Origin: Deltaproteobacteria bacterium
GTDB lineage: Bacteria; Desulfobacterota; Binatia; UBA9968
Length of the DNA: 18,133 nucleotides
Assembly: GCA_021323355.1 (NCBI GenBank)
Contig: JAJONK010000007.1
Span: forward strand, 1 to 18,133
Direction: 5' to 3'
The position numbers were made by a program, and so were the translations under genes. Shown here piece by piece: positions 13,773-18,133 of this stretch (position 1 is the first letter of the stretch; each line of letters begins with the position of its first letter). The notes beneath the pieces are model-generated. The model was not told the DNA's origin and made no database searches. It saw only the letters and a list, made by a program, of their open reading frames with translations.

Positions 13773-14855
13773 ATGGAAAATCTGCTCTATTCGATTCTAG
13801 CGGCGGTGGTCGGGCTTGGCGTGCTCATAGTTTTTCACGAGTTCGGACATTTTCTTCTTGCTAAGCTCTCAGGCGTCGGAGTTCTGACGTTTTCGGTTGG
13901 ATTTGGACCCAAGCTGTGGGTGAAAAAGAAGGGTGAAACTGAATATGCTCTGAGCGCGTTTCCTTTGGGCGGCTATGTAAAAATGGTTGGCGAAGACCCG
14001 GAGGAAGAAGTTAAGGCGGTCGATCTCGAACGTTCCTTTGCTCATAAATCGCTGCTCAAACGCACCGCAATCGTCGCCGCCGGCCCGGGATTCAACCTGT
14101 TACTCGCGGTGTTTCTGTTGATGGTGGTCTTTCTTTTTTATGGAGTGCCGGTCCTATCAAATCTAGTTGGAGCGGTTGAACCGGATTCGCCGGCCGCGCA
14201 GGCGGGAATCCAAAAAGGTGATCGCATTGTCGCCGTTGATGGGCAGGAAGTCACAGCCTGGGACGATCTTTCCAGCGCGATTAAGCAAAGCGGTGGACAG
14301 CCCTTAGCTTTGCGCGTTCAGAGAAGCGGCGAAGAAGTGGCTATGACGGTTCAGCCGCGGAAAAGGGAAGTGAAAAATATTTTCGGTGAATTAAAAGAAG
14401 ATTGGATGATCGGTATCGGCAGTCAAGTTTCGATCGAAAAGGGCGACCCGGGTTTGGCGGTCAGCAAAGCCTTTATACAAACATACGAATACTCCAAGCT
14501 TACTTTAATCGGACTCTATAAGATGATTACGCGAGAAGTTTCGCCGCGTAACTTAGGCGGGCCGATCTTGATTGCCCAAATGGCTGGGCAGCAGGCTCAA
14601 GAGGGCATCGGAAGTTTTTTGGCGTTTCTCGCGGTCTTGAGCATCAATCTCGGTGTCCTCAATCTGTTACCGGTCCCGGTGCTTGACGGCGGTCATCTTT
14701 TCTTCTTTGCCGTTGAGGCGATCATCGGTCGGCCGGTTTCTTTAAAGTATCGCGAAAAGGCGCAGCAAGTCGGCATCTTTTTGCTTTTACTGCTCATGAT
14801 CTTTGCCTTCGCCAATGATATTTTCCGATTGTTCGAAAAGCCGGTTGGCGGATGA
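13773..14855 (+). CDS. rseP: RseP-type site-2 zinc metalloprotease
   Basis: Membrane-embedded intramembrane protease of 360 residues. RseP cleaves anti-sigma factors and clears signal-peptide remnants. The first transmembrane span (about 10-35) holds HEFGH at residues 22-26, the zinc site with catalytic Glu23. The last catalytic element is NLLPVPVLDGGH with zinc-ligand Asp305. A single PDZ domain occupies about residues 120-200 (AVEPDSPAAQAGIQKGDRIV). The E. coli enzyme has two PDZ domains and about 450 residues, so this is the shorter form common in other phyla. AAGGAG at 13762-13767 gives a strong start 17 nt after dxr. The stop overlaps tsaB by ATGA. The substrate cannot be inferred; no anti-sigma gene is in the window. 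Confidence 0.96.
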   Translation: MENLLYSILAAVVGLGVLIVFHEFGHFLLAKLSGVGVLTFSVGFGPKLWVKKKGETEYALSAFPLGGYVKMVGEDPEEEVKAVDLERSFAHKSLLKRTAIVAAGPGFNLLLAVFLLMVVFLFYGVPVLSNLVGAVEPDSPAAQAGIQKGDRIVAVDGQEVTAWDDLSSAIKQSGGQPLALRVQRSGEEVAMTVQPRKREVKNIFGELKEDWMIGIGSQVSIEKGDPGLAVSKAFIQTYEYSKLTLIGLYKMITREVSPRNLGGPILIAQMAGQQAQEGIGSFLAFLAVLSINLGVLNLLPVPVLDGGHLFFFAVEAIIGRPVSLKYREKAQQVGIFLLLLLMIFAFANDIFRLFEKPVGG

Positions 14856-15589
14856 GAATTCTTGGTCTCGATACGTCAATTTCGGTTGCGAGTGTTGCGA
14901 TCAGTGAAGATGGCCGGCTAGTTGCGGAGGACTTCTACCCAAGGAAAGGAAGCGCCGAGGGATCCGGGGCCAAGTCCAATCATGCAGAGATCATCCTGCC
15001 GCTTGTCGATTCGGTGCTGCGGCGCGTAGGAATCGGCTTGAGTGACGTAGCTGGCATCGCCGTTTCGATCGGGCCAGGCTCGTTCACCGGAGTTCGAATT
15101 GGCTTAAGCACGGTTAAAGGACTTGCCTACGGAACCGGTATGCCGGCGGTTGGAATTTCAACACTGCAAGCCATCGCCGCGCGTGTAGCCGGTTTCGAGG
15201 GAAGGGTGTGTCCCATTCTGGATGCCCGCAAGGGTGAGGTTTACGCCGCGGTATTTCGTATACACGGAAATCAACTTGAGCGTTTAACGCAAGATGCGTT
15301 GATGCCGTTCCTGAGTTTTCTTGAAGAACTTCGCGGTCTGGGAAAACCTGCGCCATGTTTATTCATCGGCGATGGAGTGACAACTTATCGTCCTGTTCTT
15401 GAACGAGTCCCGGATTTACAAATTTACGTTGCTGATGAACAGGCGATGTCGTCGGTGGCAGCTTCAATTGCGCTTCTAAGTGAGCGCCAATTTATCGATC
15501 ACCGGGCGGTTCGGTTGGAAGATTTAACGCCGGTTTACTTGCGTCGACCGGAGTGCGAATCACGAATGAAGCTGACCTTAAGTAGTTGA
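14852..15589 (+). CDS. tsaB: TsaB, tRNA t6A37 modification protein
   Basis: Protein of 245 residues with the ASKHA fold that partners TsaD (with TsaE) in threonylcarbamoyl-adenosine formation at tRNA position 37. Motifs are MRILGLDTS at the N-terminus, HAEIILPLVDSVL, and VSIGPGSFTGVRIGLSTVKGL, the TsaB signature. CPILDARKGEVYAA follows. Residues 31-43 (RKGSAEGSGAKSN) look like a small Gly/Ser-rich expansion in the loop before His44. The start overlaps the rseP stop by 4 nt (ATGA). The C-terminal residues end near LTPVYLRRPE, as expected. It appears to be the last gene of the rpsB-led string, since a new promoter follows. Confidence 0.94.
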   Translation: MRILGLDTSISVASVAISEDGRLVAEDFYPRKGSAEGSGAKSNHAEIILPLVDSVLRRVGIGLSDVAGIAVSIGPGSFTGVRIGLSTVKGLAYGTGMPAVGISTLQAIAARVAGFEGRVCPILDARKGEVYAAVFRIHGNQLERLTQDALMPFLSFLEELRGLGKPAPCLFIGDGVTTYRPVLERVPDLQIYVADEQAMSSVAASIALLSERQFIDHRAVRLEDLTPVYLRRPECESRMKLTLSS

Positions 15590-15608
15590 AATCTACGCGT
15601 AAGTTACG

Positions 15609-15637
15609 TTGACAAGAATAATACCGTACGGTAGATT
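15609..15637 (+). promoter_or_regulatory. Predicted promoter of the DUF465-ilvBN unit
   Basis: A perfect TTGACA at 15609-15614, an exact 17-nt spacer, and TAGATT at 15632-15637 (4 of 6 to consensus) form a sigma-70-type promoter. The expected start is near 15644, about 35 nt ahead of the small DUF465 gene. A palindrome overlies the spacer and -10 (separate entry). No terminator is visible for the upstream operon in the 90-nt gap, so read-through from tsaB is possible as well. Confidence 0.6.
15622..15633. promoter_or_regulatory. Putative operator: palindrome TACCGTACGGTA
   Basis: A perfect 12-bp palindrome covers the end of the spacer and the first two bases of the -10 element of the promoter above. 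A bound dimeric repressor here would block RNA polymerase. Short perfect palindromes of this form are typical targets of TetR-type or similar helix-turn-helix dimers; the regulator is not encoded in this window and its class is inferred. A second short palindrome, TACGCGTA, lies at 15594-15601. An inverted pair AATCTAC/GTAGATT (15590-15596 and 15631-15637) frames the region. Confidence 0.45.
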
Positions 15638-15679
15638 GAGGCGCGCAAAAAACTTCATAAGATTAAAGGAGGCTCGTAT

Positions 15680-15910
15680 ATGGAGGATAGCGAAAAGACG
15701 GCGATTGCTTCTCTTTTAGATCGTGATCCCGAGCTCAAGCAATATTATGAAGAGCATCAAGAGTTGGAGAAAAAGCTCGATCAATTCCAGCATAAACTTC
15801 ATCTTTCTCCTGACGAGGAAGTCGAGAAGAAACGGCTGCAGAAAATGAAACTGGCGGGTAAGGATAAGATTATGGAGATCCTCGGTCGCTATCGCCAAAG
15901 CACTGTTTAG
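15680..15910 (+). CDS. DUF465/YdcH-like small alpha-helical protein
   Basis: Small, highly charged protein of 76 residues, predicted to be almost wholly helical and cytoplasmic. The pattern LLDRDPELKQYYEEHQELEKK near the N-terminus, then DEEVEKKRLQKMKLAGKDKI, matches the YdcH/DUF465 family. This family has been described as a short helical hairpin; its molecular role is not established. AAAGGAGG at 15665-15672, 7 nt before the ATG, is the strongest ribosome binding site in the window, suggesting abundant expression. It is the first gene after a new promoter and lies 13 nt upstream of ilvB, so the two should be cotranscribed. Whether it has anything to do with acetolactate synthase is unknown. 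Confidence 0.85.
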   Translation: MEDSEKTAIASLLDRDPELKQYYEEHQELEKKLDQFQHKLHLSPDEEVEKKRLQKMKLAGKDKIMEILGRYRQSTV

Positions 15911-15923
15911 CAAAGGAAGCAAG

Positions 15924-17702
15924 ATGAAAATTACCGGGGCCGAGATATTCTGTGAATCATTAAGACGCGAAGGCGTCAAAACCGTTTTTGGGTTGCCCGG
16001 TGGAGTGGTGTTGAAGATCTTTGATGTACTGTGCCAGCAAAAAGATATCGAGCTGGTACTGACGCGGCATGAACAAGGCGCCGCCCATATGGCAGAGGGG
16101 TATGCCAAAGCAACCGGAAGGGCTGGCGTCGTTTTGGTGACTTCAGGGCCTGGTATGACAAACATCGTCACCGGGCTCGCCGATGCATACATGGATTCGG
16201 TTCCTCTGGTTGCCTTCACGGGTCAGGTCTCGACAGACCTGATCGGCAATGATGCATTCCAAGAAGCCGACAACGTGGGTATCAGCCGTCCGTGCACCAA
16301 GCACAATGTGCTGGTCAAGGATGTCAGTGATCTGGCGCAGATCATCAAAGAGGCATTTTATATTGCGACGAGCGGTCGACCGGGACCTGTTTTAGTCGAT
16401 ATTCCAAAGGATGTGAGTATAGCCAAAGCAGAATTCAAATACCCGGAAAAAATCAACTTGCGCGGCTACAACCCTGTAATCGGAGGTAGCAAGCAACACA
16501 TTCGTCAAGCTGCTGAAGAGATCATGAAGGCGAAAAAGCCCATGATCTACGTTGGCGGCGGTGCTATTTTTTCCAATGCTGCGGATGAGATCCGTGAGTT
16601 GGCTGAAATCACACAAATTCCTGTGACCATGACTTTGATGGGTTTGGGTAGTTTCCCGGGCACCCATCCGCTTTCCCTCGGCATGTTGGGAATGCACGGT
16701 GGTTACTGGACCAACATGGCGATGCATCATGCTGATTTGTTAATTGCCGTCGGCGCGCGTTTTGACGATCGTGTGACCGGTAAGCTTTCCGAATTTTGTC
16801 CCGAGGCACGGGTCGTTCACATCGACATCGACCCAACTTCGATAAAAAAGACTTTCCACGCCCATATCCCGATCGTCGGCGATGTGAAAGCGGTTCTGCG
16901 GCAGATGAACGTCATGCTGCGGTCGATGGACGGTAATCCCGCCAAGATCAGAGCGTCTCGGGCACCCTGGTTGAAGCAGGTCGAAGAATGGCGAACCGCG
17001 CATCCGTTGTCATACAAGCAAGATGACAAGATCATCAAACCACAGTTTGTCATCGACAAGCTCTTCGAATTGACCAAACATGAAGCGATCGTCGCCACCG
17101 ATGTCGGCCAGCACCAGATGTTTGCCGCGCAATACTTCAAGGGCACCAAGCCGAGAACATGGCTCACCTCAGGCGGTCTGGGCACAATGGGTTTTGGCTT
17201 CCCGGCGGCGATTGGCGCGCAAAAAGCTTTCCCGAATCGAATGGTGCTTTGCATCACCAGCGAAGGTAGCTTCCAAATGAATCTACAGGAACTGGTCACA
17301 TGCGCGGAGCAAAAGCTGGCTGTCAAAATCGTCCTGCTCAACAACGGAGTGCATGGGATGGTTCGGCAATGGCAGGATCTGTTCTATGAAGGACGGTACT
17401 CGGCGAGTCTTTTGGGGAAGATGCCTGATTTTGTGAAACTGGCGGATGCTTACGGGATCAAGGGGCTGCGCGCGCTAAAGCCAAGCGATGTCGAGCCCGT
17501 GCTAAAAGACGGCTTGAAGCATAGAGGCCCGGTGCTGATGGATATCCATACCGATCCCCATGAGAACTGTTATCCAATGATTCCTGCGGGCGGCGCCCAA
17601 CACGAAATGATGCTTGAGGACCCACCGGAGCTGAATCGAGGCAAGAAGGGTGGAACACAAAAGAGAAAGGTGGATGAGGGCGACGGAGTTCTTCCTGCCT
17701 GA
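15924..17702 (+). CDS. ilvB: Acetolactate synthase large (catalytic) subunit
   Basis: Thiamine-diphosphate enzyme of 592 residues, the first common step of valine, leucine and isoleucine synthesis. The N-terminal PYR domain (about 1-165) has FGLPGGVVLKIFD and RHEQGAAHMAEGYA, with catalytic Glu50, and LVTSGPGMTNIVTGLADAYM. The middle domain carries VGARFDDRVTGK. The C-terminal PP domain has VGQHQMFAAQYF and TSGGLGTMGFGFPAAIGA, and the tail has CYPMIPAGGAQHEMMLEDP. The Mg/ThDP motif, normally GDG(S), reads Ser446-Glu447-Gly448-Ser449. Its partner Asn474 keeps the normal 27-residue distance. Other deviations are Lys31 where Pro is usual (LPIYD) and GGYWTN for GTxxAN. AAAGGAAG at 15912-15919 precedes the ATG. 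The regulatory subunit follows. Apart from the metal motif it looks functional and biosynthetic. Confidence 0.95.
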   Translation: MKITGAEIFCESLRREGVKTVFGLPGGVVLKIFDVLCQQKDIELVLTRHEQGAAHMAEGYAKATGRAGVVLVTSGPGMTNIVTGLADAYMDSVPLVAFTGQVSTDLIGNDAFQEADNVGISRPCTKHNVLVKDVSDLAQIIKEAFYIATSGRPGPVLVDIPKDVSIAKAEFKYPEKINLRGYNPVIGGSKQHIRQAAEEIMKAKKPMIYVGGGAIFSNAADEIRELAEITQIPVTMTLMGLGSFPGTHPLSLGMLGMHGGYWTNMAMHHADLLIAVGARFDDRVTGKLSEFCPEARVVHIDIDPTSIKKTFHAHIPIVGDVKAVLRQMNVMLRSMDGNPAKIRASRAPWLKQVEEWRTAHPLSYKQDDKIIKPQFVIDKLFELTKHEAIVATDVGQHQMFAAQYFKGTKPRTWLTSGGLGTMGFGFPAAIGAQKAFPNRMVLCITSEGSFQMNLQELVTCAEQKLAVKIVLLNNGVHGMVRQWQDLFYEGRYSASLLGKMPDFVKLADAYGIKGLRALKPSDVEPVLKDGLKHRGPVLMDIHTDPHENCYPMIPAGGAQHEMMLEDPPELNRGKKGGTQKRKVDEGDGVLPA

Positions 17703-17713
17703 TTTTTCAGCGA

Positions 17714-18133
17714 ATGGAACATATCATATCGGTTCTCGTCGAAAACAAATTTGGCGTTTTGGCAAGAGTAGCAGGATTGTTCAGCGCGCGCGGGTATAAC
17801 ATCGAAAGCCTATCGGTCGCTGCCACTTTGGACCCGACCACCTCTCGCATAACCATCGTTACTATCGGTGACGATCGGATCATCGAGCAGATCATGAAGC
17901 AGTTAAACAAGGTAGTGGAAGTCCTGGAAGTGGTGGATCTCACCGAAACTGATTTTCTTGATCGGGAGACGGCTCTTATCAAAGTTCACACAAGACCCGA
18001 ACACCGAGAAGAAGCCGTACGTATCGCAGACATCTTCCGGGCCAAAATTGTCGATTCGTCACTAACCACCTACACAATCGAGATCACCGGTGATGTCGAC
18101 AAGGTTGAAGCTCTGATCAATATGCTGAAGCCA
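17714..18133 (+). CDS. ilvN: Acetolactate synthase small (regulatory) subunit, partial
   Basis: The reading frame from ATG 17714 stays open to the window end, giving the first 140 residues; the family is normally about 160-175, so only the C-terminus is missing. The N-terminal ACT domain (about 1-75) begins MEHIISVLVENKFGVLARVA and continues with GLFSARGYNIESLSVA, the canonical valine-binding and IlvB-contacting element. The commonly seen ENKPGVL has Phe for Pro at residue 13. A second ACT-like half follows (ETALIKVHTRPEHREEAVRIA, VDSSLTTYTIEITGDVDKVEAL). It starts 11 nt after ilvB with no recognisable Shine-Dalgarno sequence, so translational coupling to ilvB is likely. It stimulates the catalytic subunit and confers feedback inhibition. 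In related genomes ilvC commonly follows. Confidence 0.95.
   Translation, partial: MEHIISVLVENKFGVLARVAGLFSARGYNIESLSVAATLDPTTSRITIVTIGDDRIIEQIMKQLNKVVEVLEVVDLTETDFLDRETALIKVHTRPEHREEAVRIADIFRAKIVDSSLTTYTIEITGDVDKVEALINMLKP

Noticed and set aside
1..18133. A new defence, mobile or biosynthetic system; CRISPR, insertion sequence, prophage or RNA gene
   Set aside because: Every sizeable frame on the + strand is assigned to a known housekeeping family. There are no terminal inverted repeats with a transposase, no regular repeat array and no recognisable tRNA or rRNA.

Overview
The window is a gene-dense chromosomal core segment in which every supported gene lies on the + strand. There are 20 protein-coding genes; the last is cut by the window edge. 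Base composition is near balanced. Gene order and protein families point to a Gram-negative bacterium. A Tol-Pal cluster with CpoB implies an outer membrane. The string rpsB-tsf-pyrH-frr-uppS-cdsA-dxr-rseP followed by ilvB-ilvN resembles what I recall of Geobacter and related former Deltaproteobacteria. My best guess is Desulfobacterota or a neighbouring uncultured lineage; this is inference from synteny and motifs, not a database result.

Layout. (1) 13-4323: tolR, tolA-like, tolB, pal and cpoB, the trans-envelope machine that tethers and constricts the outer membrane. tolQ is expected just upstream, outside the window. (2) 4417-6387: ribF (FMN/FAD synthesis) and rluD (23S rRNA pseudouridine synthase), closely spaced. 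(3) 6388-6702: the longest gene-free stretch, holding a good sigma-70-type promoter (TTGACA-N17-TAGGAT) and a leader of about 270 nt with small hairpins ahead of rho (6703-8004). (4) 8005-8230: a small stem-loop, a strong intrinsic terminator or attenuator, and a polypurine tract before rpsB. (5) 8231-15589: rpsB, tsf, pyrH, frr, uppS, cdsA, dxr, rseP and tsaB, with several ATGA stop/start overlaps, read as one long operon. It covers translation (S2, EF-Ts, ribosome recycling), UMP phosphorylation, isoprenoid, undecaprenyl and phospholipid precursor synthesis, site-2 proteolysis and tRNA t6A modification. (6) 15590-18133: a new transcription unit with promoter TTGACA-N17-TAGATT carrying a perfect 12-bp palindrome in the spacer/-10 region, then a DUF465/YdcH-like small protein, ilvB and the start of ilvN (acetolactate synthase, branched-chain amino acids).

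I see no mobile element, CRISPR array, tRNA/rRNA, prophage or defence system, and no clearly new multi-gene system. The points most worth a second look are the acetolactate synthase large subunit, whose thiamine-diphosphate/Mg motif GDG reads Ser-Glu-Gly; the palindromic putative operator over the promoter of the DUF465-ilvBN unit; the long rho leader; and the terminator with no visible promoter between it and rpsB.
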